Positions 13,853-26,568 of a stretch of DNA of 64,000 nucleotides are shown here, piece after piece. The stretch covers positions 29,271,080 through 29,335,079 of the forward strand of contig CM072886.1 in the NCBI GenBank assembly GCA_037013685.1, written 5' to 3'. Origin of the DNA: Acridotheres tristis. Its lineage: Eukaryota; Chordata; Aves; Passeriformes; Sturnidae. A program made the translations under genes and the position numbers. The notes beneath the pieces were generated by a model that saw only the letters and a list, made by a program, of their open reading frames with translations, was not told where the DNA came from and did no database searches. How positions within the stretch are numbered: the first letter of the stretch is position 1; every line of letters begins with the position of its first letter.

Positions 13853-15439
13853 CTACTTGGTCTGCCTTTCTATATTTTATTACTGTCAGGCTTTCTGGGG
13901 GGCTCTTTTAAAGGAATGGGTTATGACCTTTTTCAAGGTAAATAATCAGATTAGGAGCTTTCTTTCAGCGATATTTAGCTGTCGATTGGTTAAGATGAGC
14001 TCCAGGAAAGGGAGCTGCTTCAAACTCTGGAAAGCAATTGTTAAGCTTACTTTCAGAAATGATAGTGGGAAGGAACAGGAAATATTGCTACTTAGTAGCT
14101 TTCAACTTAAATGAAAGGTAGAAAGCAGTAATCAACGTAAAGTAGGAAATGTAGTTCATACAAAGATTTTAGGGAGAAATGGGAGAATTTTATCTTTTTA
14201 ATGTTTGTTCATTTTTTCCTCCTTGCTTGTATCATGCCTTGTTTGCTACAGAATATAACACAGTGTTAAGAAAAAAATTTCTACTCTTGCAGGAGACTTT
14301 ATGACTGCCTTTTGAATGAGGGTTTTCAGAGCTCTTTGATCCTATTGTCTTCTTGCTGTTATTATGCAGCTCTATTATTAAATAGATTATTGGTTCAACT
14401 ACTCATACAGGGCACGGGAAACTTAGGCTCAGTTCTGTCTACTCCAAGGATGGATTTAATATCAGAGACCCCATCTCTTAGTGGGTCCTGCTACCACACA
14501 AGAGATCAAATATTATTTCTGGTTGGGGACCTCTACATCATGCACTTAAGTGGCGCCACTGCTGGAAAGAACACTGGACAAGTATAAGGCTTTATCTGTA
14601 AACAGGACAAAGCCCATCTACCTAAGACTACGATCTACCTATTATATATAATTATAAATACTGCCAAGTCCTAGTTCTGAGGCCCTGTTCCACAAACAGC
14701 TTATAAATTTGATGTGAAAGAATCACTGAACAGAATGAAAACTGCTCTTGGACCAAGGAATGGAAGCTAGGACCTCCTAAACACTGAAGACATGATCCCT
14801 TGACAGGCTTACATTGTTTACAAACAAAAGTCCAGGTAGCCTCTGTAACCCTGAATTATACTCTATTACTGATTTTCATATCTCTGTCCTAAAACTGCAG
14901 TCAACATCAGGGATCCTCTTCTTTGAACATTATTTACGGTTACAGTAAAAGAAAGTTTGTTTCAAGAATTTTGAAAAGCAAACAAGAGGCAGTCTGTGTC
15001 CATAACTAGTATTTTCTGATCCTTTTCCATCACCCCACTAAATCTTTTGTAGCAATGAAAAAAATGTAAAACGTATGTTCATTCATTTCTTAAACACTTT
15101 TCATCCATATAAATTATCTTTTAAGTAGTGCTGTGGACTGATTATGTCAGAGTCATTGGCTTAGTATATGTTATGCTCTTGGAAGAAATTTTTTTTGTTT
15201 TATAAGGAGCTATGTAAGTAGTAATTATTTCTCTTATCGAAGAGCAGAAATCTGTTTCATCGGTACAGCTATATTGAACAGATCTCACAAAGAGAGAGAA
15301 AAAAAAAGGTCTAAACTAGCATCCTAAATTTGCCCATAACAGGTTTTCTTTCAATGATGGTTAATATTTTATCAGAGGACTATCCAGGGTCAGGAGTATA
15401 AAATCCACTGAAGTATGGGATCTCCCTCCTGCAATAATG

Positions 15440-16340
15440 ATTTTTATGGGTTCTTTTTTTTCAAGCTTAACCTTGTTCCAGAACCAACTGTTGTTAAAGA
15501 ATTCTAATACCAGGGGGATGAAATTCTTTGTGTTGGAGAGAGACTAGCAGCTCTATGGCCAGCAGTTTTAATAAAAAGAGACGGTTTCTTGCAGCTGGTC
15601 AGAGGTTTGGAATGTGAAAAGTTTTCCAGGAGAGGTGGGTAGATTGCAGGTGAAGTGGCCAAATGGGGAGAATAATCACAAATTACATTTTGGTTTTCTG
15701 TGGACTGTCAGACCATTCCCCAGTTTTTCATCTGTAAACAGCCATTGGAGCTATAATTGATCATTTGACCAATGTATCCATCTATTGCCATTCCTCTCCT
15801 GTTGTGTTGTGAAAATGACAAAAAGAAAAGCAGAAATCTACTTCTAATGGGAGAAAGCTTCATCTCCTTGTCTCAGTCTGTCACTAAAAATAGTGATTGT
15901 TTTCTTGCCTGTTTGACCTGCTGCTGTGTGAAGAAATCTTGAAGTCATTTCTCAGCCATATTTTTTTGTCTAGTTGATAGGCAAAAAACCCCACAAAAGC
16001 AAGGAAGAGCAGGCTTTTATGATAATGTCATCATCGGCTCCCAGCTTCAAACACTTCTGCGGCTTTTGAATTGTCATTTATAACTTGGAACTGAACCGAC
16101 CCATAATTCCCTTGATGCATTTAGAGAAATTGATAACAGACTGCTTCTTTTATGGCTCAGAGGAGGCAACTCCCATCACATCACTATTGGCAGTCAATAT
16201 TATTTTCTGACATGGTTGTAAAAGTATAAAGGGGCTTATGGCATTTGTTTAGATGAGGAATGGGCTCTCAAGCTGTGCTGGGGTTTATGGGTCCAGATTA
16301 CTGAGAAGCAAAGGGAATATGATGTTTGCAAACAGGATAT
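15440..16340. promoter_or_regulatory. Candidate conserved intronic enhancer block
   Basis: About 900 bp stand out from the surrounding intron by high sequence complexity, few homopolymers and several homeodomain- and HOX/PBX-like words, such as TTTTATGGC near 16148, TTTATAACTT, TGATAATGTCATCATC and TTGATCATTTGACC. No coding frame is present. This texture is typical of conserved developmental enhancers, and HDAC9 introns are known to house TWIST1 enhancers. Conservation itself cannot be seen from one sequence, so the call is inference. Confidence 0.3.
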
Positions 16341-17111
16341 GATTTTATTTAAGTTTGGGTTTCATACGTTGTTCCCTGGGGATTGTCCTGCAGACAGAAG
16401 AGAATTTCACTTTTATCATATGAAATTGGGCAGTTATCCAATCCCCCCTGCTCTCCCCCCATCCTCCCCACCAAAGACACTGCTCCAAACCTGTAATGCG
16501 TGGAGTCAGAACTTTAAATTGCAAGAGGAGAAGCTGGGGGAGAATGTTGCCCTGCAAAAAGTAGGACTTCAGAAGAATAAATGTTTAGTGAGCTGAACAG
16601 AGCAGCTCTTGGGCTAAATATCAAGCCATCTGAATGGCTAAGTATTGCTTGTACATATTATGGAATGTACATTGCATTTCCTTTAATTTTGCTCTTACAG
16701 CAGTAAAACAGAGATATCTTCTGCTGGGATAAGCTGGTCTTGTTTCAAAAACTGAAGCGTAACTTGGATCTTTCATATTTGGCCTGTAATTACCAAGGGA
16801 AGAAGTTTATAGCTATAAATCTCAACATATTTACCAAACTTACAAAACATCCGTATTTTCTGAATGTTAAATTCCTTCCTGCCATTCCTTGTTGTGGCAG
16901 CTAACAGTGCTACTTTTTGTCCTGACCACACAGGAAGAAAAGCAATAAGAAAGGCAAGATTTTACTAGTACACAAGTTTAGTAAGTCATCCAGGAAACAA
17001 ATTGGATTCTGCTGCTTCTCATTCTTCCCTTGATCTTCCCAGTCTGTTCCCAGGAAGAATTTTCAGCCTTTATATATTAAGACTCTTCATTCCTCTTATT
17101 TCTATAAGAGC

Positions 17112-17186
17112 TAATGGTACCAAACTGATACCATTACCATGGTACAACAGTGTAAAAATCAAGAAAATATTGTAATATTTTTCTTG
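17112..17186. repeat. Two clustered inverted repeats
   Basis: TAATGGTA (17112-17119) and TACCATTA (17129-17136) form an 8-bp stem with a 9-nt loop. About 24 bp further on, CAAGAAAATATT (17160-17171) pairs with AATATTTTTCTTG (17174-17186), a 12-bp stem with one bulged T and a 2-nt spacer. Both are AT-rich and could be chance, but two within 75 bp is unusual. Confidence 0.6.
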
Positions 17187-18749
17187 TAACAACTTTAGGT
17201 TCCAGGCTGCTTAAGTATCCTTACACCTGCACACAAATGTGTCTATAGTGAAATTAGACTGCCTATAGTTTGGGCTCTCAAATGAACCATCACCTCCACA
17301 CAGATGTTAGAATTAACTTGTGCCTTTTCCTATATTCCAGGCCGTACGACAATAGGTATAGTCATCTCAACAAAAGGTATATCTGTTTCCTAGTTTTGGA
17401 AAAGCAATCTGTAATTCCTAGAAGCTCATCTACTCAATATTAAGTCTTCCACTGTGAAATCATTAATATACCATGCTGCCAATATATACACCTAATACTT
17501 TAAATTACTTACCTGACTCGTTAACCTACTGAAGTCTGCCAGTTACAACCTTTTGTAGCACACTGCAGAAGGCTTCTAGGAATGAAAGACTTGTTTCCCT
17601 CCTAAGACTGTCAGCTACACCATCTCTAAAGAAATACCAAGATTTAATCAAAACAACAGGTATATTATACTTTAATTGACATATTTTGCAGACTATTTAG
17701 GACTCACAGTTACACAGTGTTGGCTGTGATATTTTTCTGCAGAGGTCAACAAAATGTGTTGTCAATAAGGGCACCTTGGTACATCCCCAAGGCAATTTAA
17801 GGCCACTAGGAACAGCAGCAGAGCCAGAGCTGGAAGTCTGGCTAAAGAAAAAATAGCAAATTAAGATAAAATCTGCTAATTTAATTAACTTGTAGTCCAG
17901 AACAACAGTTCTCCTGAAGATTTCCTTGTCAAACTTTATGTACTGGCATTAGAAAACCACACGGATCACTACAGCAGGAGTTGTTCTACCTAAGATCAGA
18001 ACTGACTGGAGGTGCTTGATTTCATTTATTGACAGAGACTTGAAACAACTAACTTTCAAATTTTAAGTGCATTGATTTTAGAAAAAAAAGCCAAGTGCGA
18101 TAAAGTAAATCTCGATGATCACATCACAGCAGAGAACAGCCAGCCTTCCTTTACTGAGGTACACAGACTTCATCTCAGGTACTGGGAAGTGCATCAGTGT
18201 CTCCTAGGCAGGGAGGGAGCTCATTTAGCATATCAATACCATGGCCACAAAAAAAATTTCTTCACATTACAGGGCAGATATTTTGTCCCATTCTTGTTCT
18301 TTCAAAGCACTGAGGTGGTCCTGTGCCATCTATCACAGAGCTTGATGTTTCAGTGAGAAGTGAAACTGTTTAGCTGAGACATAGTTCCTTGGTATTGCTG
18401 CAGGCACAATATGATGTTCTGGAATAGTTCCAGATTGCTTTTACTTGCAGCAGGCAAGGATAGAAATCTCAGGTGTGGTAATCTGACAACTCATCAAACA
18501 CAAAATTTGGTCCCTCAGACAATTTTTTTCCCTTTTTTAACAAAAGACTTATTTTGCCTTCCTACACAACCAGATTAAATTTTTAGATAAAGATACAGTG
18601 TATGGAACACAGAAAATTATTAAAAAGTTAATGAACTACCATAAAGCCAAATCTTTAAAAGTCTTACCTAATTTTCTGCATTTTCTAAGAACTATTGTGT
18701 TCCCAAAGGCAAACATTATGCAAAGCAGCTTATTTGCCAGAATAGGAAA

Positions 18750-18854
18750 TATAGATATAGATAGAGATATAGATGATATAGATTAGATATAGATATATAG
18801 ATACAGATATATAGATATAGATACAGATAGATATAGATGATATTGATAGATAAA
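18750..18854. repeat. GATATA/GATA imperfect microsatellite
   Basis: Roughly 105 bp of imperfect ATAGAT and GATATAGAT-type units are interrupted by ATACAG and GATGATA variants. The tract is likely length-polymorphic. Confidence 0.85.
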
Positions 18855-21800
18855 TATTCACAGGTATGTTAAATGTAAATAGTGGAATAGTACCATATCC
18901 TATCTATTACTACTACTACTATTCACTCTTACCAGATGTAATCACATACATTCATATAGATTTGACAGTAATTCTGTAATTAAAGAAGAATTCACATTTG
19001 CACTTTAAAAACATATCATGTGTTTATTGAAATAATTTAACCCCCAGATGGACAGAAGAGCCTCTGAAGGATAAATCTGTTTATCTGAATAAACACCAGG
19101 TTCTAGTGTAGTCCCATGGTGATGTCTAACACAAAGATCATCTACATCCAGGCAGAAAGCTGAAATGTTTTAATAAATATGTGTGCAGCAGTAAATGATG
19201 AAACTTTTCAAAAATAAGGCTTGAATATTGCACAAAGAAGTTCCATTTCCTTTAACTATATGCATTACAACCAACTATACATTGTTGTATCTCCTTGTCT
19301 ACAAACTCCTGGAAATGCAAGATCAAACAAAAGAAGGCAGTTGCACAAGCATTTTCACACACTTACCCATTAAATACTAAAACAAACGTCAAATTAAATT
19401 AATAGAGTACTTAGGGCTAGGCCTGAAAGTGCAGTACCAGTTTTTACAAGCATCTGGTGATATACGCCACGTATCTGAGACTTGAATCTGGGTCTAAGTG
19501 TTTTATTTATGAGATTTTTCTAAAAACAAGTTTAATCCACATCTAATCCATGCTATCCTCCCTCCATTCCCCCTACCAATGATCCACACATCAGTGTTTC
19601 ACTAAAGTTTTGAGACCCTTTACAGTGTCTAATCTATGCTTTATGAGACCTTGAGATTCTGGATGTCTGTCATAAAAATTAGTTTAAGAGAGAAACCAAG
19701 TAAAATGATTTCTTTTTGAGATATTATTGTATTCAGGTTTCAGTTTGACTTAGCCTGATTTTTTTCTGCTTTTCATTTTGAATACAAAACTATTTCTTTT
19801 CCAATACATATATCCCATATTTAATTTTTTTTTACAAACTTTGAAATGAATTTCATTTTTACAGAGGAGATGTTGCATTTAAATCAAAGGATGACTATCA
19901 ACATCAGTAACTCCGCTAGGCATTCAATAATTAATTAATAATTATTGTTTACTGAATATTTTTTGAAAATTGGCTTTGATTGGTTTTTCATGTTACTTCA
20001 CTATTGGCAGGTAAAACTTGAAAGACATTAAGTATTCTACATACAACTGGTTCGTGTATTGCCCACATTCCTTTTCTTGCAGAAAGCCTGGAAAGAGGTT
20101 TTTAGGACCAGAATTAATAGCCTTTAAAACTATTTTTAGAAGACCTTTCCCATAAATATTATTACTGATGAATTCTCCTACTGGAATTATTCAAACATAG
20201 AAGTCAATGCAAGACTAAGGGAATTCCACGGTTTTTGTTTAAGCAATGATTTGTGATGGTCCTTTGAACTACTCATCCTGCTGGAGCCTAAAGATCACGT
20301 GCCCTTCACAAATTATTTGTAAATCACTCTGGTAGCCAAGAAATTATGCAAAGTTGATATTCTGGGTACTCTTTATGGTAGGCATTTTAGATCAAAACAG
20401 CTGGAAATGCCTTTGACAGAAAAAATCTTTGATACAGCTGCAACAGCAGTAAAAATAAAGGAAGCTCACTGTACTTATTTTTCCTGAAGTAGTACACTTT
20501 TACACACTTCCTGTATCTGGAATTTATGGAGAAGACGTCAGCCATGCAAACCTTTTCTCCTTTGTTCCTTAACGAGTGACATGGCTGACAGGCCATTCAT
20601 CAGAAGTTGTTCCTTGGAGATGATGAGCACACCTTCGCTTCTTTAGTCATGGTGAGATGAAACAGCAGCTGAGAAGCACGTTGAGGACCTTTTGCTTCCT
20701 AGTGGAAATCACAGAGGTGATGAATGATCACCAGGACATCTGTAGGAGTGGGAGGTGAGAGCTATGAGCATGACACCTGGGAAGCTGCACTGCTCATGGT
20801 CAGGAGCAAAATATTACAAACTTATGCGGTAGCGTTAGCTGGCATCAATTGTTTCTAAGAAAGACAGACTCCTTGTTGGAAGTGATACTAAAATGCCACA
20901 CAATTTTTAGAAATTGAAGCACTTCAGAAAAATTTCTGTTTTCATGCTGATACATTAAAAAAATCCAGCGATGGAAACATGTTTGCTCTGGCATAAGTGA
21001 AAGAGTGTAAGACTCTGAGCTCTTTTAAAGCTAAAACACAGGAATTCACTCTGAAATATCTAAATTTTATTAAATTTCAGTATCACAGAGGAGGTCAGTA
21101 CTCTCCAGTATTGTTATTGATTCTTAATCAGTTTGTTTATTGCATATAGCTACACTAATGTGAGCTGACCAGATTTAATTTACTTGTCAGTACTAAACCC
21201 ACTTATATCAAAGGACAGAATTTTTTTAACATAGTTGTTTTTCTAGATTTGTGTTGAAATGTATCCATTCGAAATGCATACTTAACTAACTTCCATCCAA
21301 GAACAGTTTAGCCTAATCTCCACTCTTTAAAGAAAGGGCAAAAAATCCTTTCTAACTACTGTAAAGAACTTGTTGTCCAGAATATTGGACACATAGAATA
21401 CAATGACCACTATCCAAGGAGCATCACAGATCAAAGTTTCGATAAACAACTAGATGACAGTTTGCATTTTTGACCTATTGTCAGAAAACTAGTATCTCCT
21501 GTGGGGATGTATGGTATCTCTAAGAGAACTGATTTTGATTTTAATGATGGCAACAATTGTGCAGAGAATCCAGAGCAGGATGAGAAATTCAGTGTATTTT
21601 TAATTCCTCTTTGGAGTAAAATCAGAATTTCACTGCAGAAAATGAATTTGCATTAAATCACAAGCTGTATGTTTGTGGGCGGGAGGAGGACTGCGGAGAG
21701 AAAGTCCTAGGATGCTTTGAATTCACCCCAAAGCAGTAGCTTGGGCTCTCTTTTATGCTGTCATATAGTTATCCGTGGGGATATATTCAAGGCAACTTCA

Positions 21801-24800
21801 GAATTTACAGTAATTTAGGAAATACAAATAACTGGCACAGATGAATACATCATACAGTGTGCAAAAAACTCAAAAGATTTGTCAAATTGTGAGCAGCATC
21901 TCTGGTTAGCAGAGCTGTGATACAATGGCCATTTGACAGACCCCAGGAGATTTCTGGAAAAAAGAGGACTGAAATAGAACATGAGGAGTGAAGATATGTT
22001 GTAGCCAGGAAAGAGAAGTAAAACAAAAGTAATTATTATCTTAGAAATGCTTTAGCATTATTGATCACAGTCCTTTTTTGCTTCCCTGAGGTAGCTTCCA
22101 AATAAATTCAAACAGCAGGGCAAGGAACATTTCCAGTTTTGTCAACTTGCAGTGATTTCAGAAAGATCTTGAAGTAAGGAATCTCTCCCTCAAGTATATT
22201 GCCATATCTTCCCTCAACATTTTCACATATGCCACAAGATGAGCACAGCTTAAGGAGCTGGTAACTTCCAACTTTACAATCTTCTTTAAAATGAAATTTT
22301 CCAGCCCAAAAGGCGTTAAACTAAAATCTTTGTTGAAGTATCTCTGCTGTAAGGCTTCTTTCTTAGCTTGTTTTGAGATGCTTGAAGTCTCCGTTGCAAA
22401 AGTGGCATTATCACATAGATATGTCTTACAGGAAGCATTCATATCAAGTTTTTTTGTAGTGGAAAGCAAAGAATTTCTAGATACTGGGCTTGTATTCATT
22501 CATTCAGTCAGGAGAAGTTACCTACATTTCTTTTCACTTAAGTCATTCACTTCCTCTTTAATGCCTCCACATCCACTTCAGGGACAGGTAGCTTAATTTC
22601 TATCATCTGTAGCTTTGCAGAGTATTAGCTTTGCTGCACATGCCAATGATTGAGCTATACTAGATGTGCTTGAAAAAGCCTGCAACCTACAGTGCTCATT
22701 CAGGAAACCAGGAGTGAAGTAAATCCATATGTGTGTTAGAAAGCCAGTGTTCAGATAGGGCTCATGCTCTCTGGCTCTTGGCACTGTCATGCACAATTCT
22801 TCTTTGAAGAACTGTAGCAGTGATAGGATTTTTGATAACAAAATGTGTAGTATGCTCATAGTTCAACACTGACGTTTTGATGTTTTATAATGTTTTTTTC
22901 ATTTGGTTCAATTAAGAACATTCTTCGATCCTGACAATTTTTAAAGGACTCCTAAATAGAAGTAATATTTAAATATTAAATGTAATTAAGCAGAAAAGAG
23001 GCTAAGATTTTTTGTTAGACTTCAGCTAGAAATGCTGTATTTTCTGTAAATTTTGTTTAACATTGTCTGAAAACCAATCCTAATCCAGGCAGGTTTTTCA
23101 CTGCATTCTTCAGCTGCTCCAAAGCACTTGAACAAAAATAACCTCTTATAAAATTCCATCTGACTTCGTCATAGTCTGTGATTCAGAAAGCATCACATTT
23201 GTAACAAACTCATGCATAGTCAGCATACAGATAGGCTGTCAGATATATGAGATATATACATGCACCAGAACCAGAAACCACAGTGTCTAATCCTATTCCC
23301 TTTTCCTGTATAAAATCCAACCATTTCATCTCACAGGAATATAGAAAAGCACATCAGTAGGATTTTAGAGGTTCGTTTCATATACAGCCTGACAACTGGA
23401 CCAACTAGTAGCTGTAATTTTAATGGGTTTGCCATTTATGCCACTGTATTTGAACAGCAATTTACAAAGTAAATACTTAGTAACACTAAAAGAAAATCTC
23501 TGTTCAAACACCTGAAACATTTAAGGGAACACACAAAATTACTAGAGATATAAAATGGAGTGAGACGTCATTTTCTAGTTGTTACAGCTAAAGCGTTGGC
23601 TGTGTGATGCAAGATCTTCTAGGCTGTTCTTCATCAGATGTTCCTCAGAAATTCAGTCTTAATTTTGCAAGAATATTAAATAGTATGTGACACCTAAGTT
23701 TGTAATACGGTGCCTACTCAGGGTAAATACTCCTATATTTATGTTACTTTTCTTGTATTAGTAGCTGTGCATTAAAGTATGCTGCTTCAGTTGGCTACCC
23801 CTATTTTTAAGAATTTACCACTCATTACATGTACCATGCCCAAGAGATTAACTAAAATATCCTGAATTTCCTGTGTTCATTTAGGTGGTCATTTTTGAAA
23901 AATTTCCCAGGAAACACTGTTCTGTTTCCTGATTGCCCATTTTTTCTACCAGTCCAGGTAAATTAAGGTAGCAGTCATTCAAGTGGTCTGAGGGAAATTT
24001 TTCAGTGGAAGATATTTGGTCTTACTGTCCCAGTTCAGTCTCCTCACACTCAGCTGAAAGCAGAAAATGATAAATGCTGTACCTTGGCCAATGTTCAGCA
24101 TTCAGTGGATGAAGAGACTGCAGTCTCAAGTGTCAGAGCAGACAACTGTCTTAAGGGTGGGTACTCTCAAGCTGTGGTTACAATTTTAACTTAATCAGCC
24201 TTCCTGGAAATGAATCATAGTCCCTTTGAGGATGCAGGTTGCTCCTGCTCATGCCCTGGTGTACAGAGCAGCTGCCATTGAATCATTTTCATCAGCCACT
24301 CCTTCACGTTAACCTTAATTTGCTAGTCATAAAAATGATAAGAAAGTACTCCCTCTCAGCCCTCTTGCTGATACTTCTTTATTGAAAATACTGCACAGTA
24401 TTTTTCAAACTTTATTATGGTTTGATTAAATTGATTTAACCAATGACCTCAACTTATTTATCTCCTGATTAGCTTTAAGAATGAAATTTGATTCACAGTT
24501 CCTTTAAAGCAATAGAGAGATAACTCTAAGGTCTGCCTAATGTTACTTATGTCATTATTTGTCTACTACCTGGTTTCTTTCTTATTTCTTGTTACCTATT
24601 GATCAGTGTGCATCCTTCCAAAGCCTACTTTTATTTCTTTCAATCTCAAGCTACCAATCTACAAAACAACTATAATAAATCATCCTATATCAAGCTGATG
24701 GCACCTAATTGTGTTTGTACAACATTTTGAGTTTCTCTGATGTAAACACAGTGTGCACTACTATTACTCTAAACTTTGCAATCAAAAGCCAGTTTTCTTA

Positions 24801-25094
24801 CTCAAGTCTACTACAAATACAAACTATTTTCATTAGTTCTGCTGCATGCACACAAAACAGATCAAAATGATAGAAAAATCAGGTCCAGGATACTGAAAAA
24901 TAAGATCATTTTAGTAGCTTGAAATATAATATTATTGTAACAGTAATGGCAAAGACATTTGACAGGTGTAGAGAAGATCAAGCTTAGATCAAGCTTCTTT
25001 CTGTTTCAAATGACTAATCAGAGAAATTCCTCAGAACTTCCAGAGTCAAGTAGCAGTTCCATCCATTTTCAATTACTTGATTTCTTTCTTTCCC

Positions 25095-25111
25095 TTTTTT
25101 TTTTTTTTTTT
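25095..25111. repeat. Poly-T run (17)
   Basis: A run of 17 T follows a TTTC-rich stretch. It is a simple repeat and gives Lys-rich shadow frames on the other strand. Confidence 0.85.
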
Positions 25112-25871
25112 CTTTCTTCCTAAGGAATTAGGAACAGAAGCTTCTGGTCCAAACTGAAAGCATGTTTCAGTGTGCTTGGAAGTCATCCAAATAGCATCTG
25201 CCACAGTATTTTGTCTATTTCTAAACGTTTTTCTTTTCATGATAAATTTGTACAGTATGCTACAATTAAATGCACTTCCCATGGAGCATCAAGGAAGTCT
25301 GGCTGTCTTTTTGGATAACTTTTTCAGACTATTTAACACCATAATGTCTGCTTTATATAATACATTATATATATAGGGATATACAACATTTCACCTATAT
25401 GTTTTCGTATGTTTCTGTAAATAAATACTTACTAAAAATAGATTTCAAAAGTAAAGTTTTAGCACACTGATTAAAGCTGTAGAGCAGTGCTTCTTAGCCA
25501 CCTTTTCAGTATATTATTTATAATGTAATGTTTTACATGTCACACTTTCTCAATTAGAAAGTGCAGAAGATAACTTTCTCTGCTGTAAAACCCCTCATTC
25601 ATCTGTTACAAAATAAAGCCTTCCAACCAAAACTTATTATTCATCAAAACTGGATATACAGCAAGAGTCTTGCTTTATATAATTCCATTTTCTGTCTACG
25701 GCAAGAGTGACTGCCAAAATTATTCAAAACAATTAATTAATTGTTCCGATTTCAGCCACTTACAAACAACTGCCAGGGAAGGGAAAATGAGGGGTTGCTA
25801 CTCTGTTTTGTTCTTAAGAAAGGGGCCACTGATGTGCCATTGATGAGCTTTGGTGCTGGGGCAGCGGTGGC

Positions 25872-26027
25872 TGTTCCCAGTGGCCATTCCCAATGGCCGT
25901 TCCCGATGGCCATTCCCAATGGTTGTTTCCGATGGCTGCTCCCAATGGCCGTTCCCAATGGCCATTCCAAATGGCCATTCCTGATGCTCAGTCCCGATGG
26001 CCATTCCTGACGGCAATTTATGATGGT
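25872..26027. repeat. 13-bp minisatellite, 12 copies
   Basis: Twelve head-to-tail 13-bp units cover exactly 156 bp, with consensus CATTCCCAATGGC and variants such as CGTTCCCGATGGC and CATTCCTGACGGC. Each unit contains the inverted pair CATT/AATG, extended by its neighbour to GGCCATT...AATGGCC, so every copy can fold back and both strands read alike. Because 13 is not a multiple of three, the frames through it on both strands are by-products and not genes. CCAT and ATGGC words on both strands resemble the YY1 core. It lies directly upstream of the CpG island and about 350 bp before the HDAC9 exon at 26378. Confidence 0.95.
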
Positions 26028-26300
26028 CCTGGCACTGGCAGGTCCCCGTCACCTCACCAGCCGGCCTGAGGAGCGTCTGGCGAGCAGGCCCGGCCCGGCC
26101 GATGTAACACTGTTTGTAATGAGAAATCTAAACAGGGAATGGCAGCGAGGCATGACAGGAATGTGTTTCCATTGGAGAAGCCCGTGCAGAGAAAAAGCAT
26201 AAGCAAAGCCATGTCCAGAAGGCCTTTCAGCTGGCCAGCACGGAAGACTGATGTTATTGTACACGGGCTGTCACACTGCCAGCCCTCCCTCACGGGTTTG

Positions 26301-26344
26301 TTTTCTCTCATGCTCTCCCTCTCCCTCTCCCTCTCTTCTCTCCG
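26301..26344 (+). repeat. CT-rich (CTCCCT)n tract before exon
   Basis: A nearly pure C/T run of CTCCCT-type units ends about 33 bp before the acceptor AG of the 26378 exon. It may bind polypyrimidine-tract proteins in the pre-mRNA. Confidence 0.75.
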
Positions 26345-26377
26345 CTGCCTTCCTCCCGGGGCCGGCTGTTTGCTCAG

Positions 26378-26485
26378 GTGGACAGTGACACCGTTTGGAA
26401 CGAGCTGCACTCGGCCGGGGCGGCACGCATGGCGGTGGGCTGTGTCATCGAGCTGGCGGCCCGCGTGGCCTCCCGGGAGCTGAAG
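26378..26485 (+). CDS. HDAC9: HDAC9 exon: [10 protein letters not shown] to ASRELK
   Basis: This 108-nt exon encodes 36 residues, [19 protein letters not shown] through [16 protein letters not shown], in phase 0 on both sides, with acceptor gctcag and donor GTGAGG. It is part of the catalytic-domain core just before the active-site GHH. Of 36 codons, 32 end in G or C, while the next exon has only about 5 of 18. Against human HDAC9 from memory, the C-terminal half reads [10 protein letters not shown] instead of SKVASGELK-type sequence; Lys to Arg, Ser to Ala and Gly to Arg all replace AT-richer with GC-richer codons. The domain is otherwise intact. The exon lies in a CpG island and is followed by a G-quadruplex-prone intron start. 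Confidence 0.95.
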
Positions 26486-26523
26486 GTGAGGTCCGGGCCG
26501 CGCCGTGGGTGGGAGGGAGCGCC

Positions 26524-26568
26524 GGGCGGGCCGGGCCGGCAGCGCGGGGGGCTCGGGGGAACGCGGGG
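26524..26568 (+). other. G-quadruplex-prone tract at intron start
   Basis: Six G-runs of three to six bases on the transcribed (non-template) strand occur within 45 bp, starting 39 bp after the donor site. The spacing (loops of 1-10 nt) fits the usual quadruplex pattern. It may affect splicing or R-loop formation. Confidence 0.6.

Larger units (their letters stand above)
12109..26377 (+). other. HDAC9: HDAC9 intron, 14.3 kb
   Basis: This is a long intron with no recognised exon. It holds a Z-DNA-prone alternating tract at 13.34-13.40 kb, a TTTA microsatellite at 13.83 kb, a complex homopolymer-poor block at about 15.44-16.34 kb, clustered hairpins at 17.1 kb, a GATATA-type microsatellite at 18.75 kb, minus-strand open frames at 22.2-22.9 kb of unknown origin, a T17 run at 25.1 kb and a 13-bp minisatellite at 25.87 kb. 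A CT-rich tract (26301-26344) leads into the acceptor of the next exon. Confidence 0.85.

Noticed and set aside
25741..26052. Repetitive proteins on both strands with GHSQWPFPMA-like units
   Set aside because: They are translations of the 13-bp minisatellite, which reads similarly on both strands.
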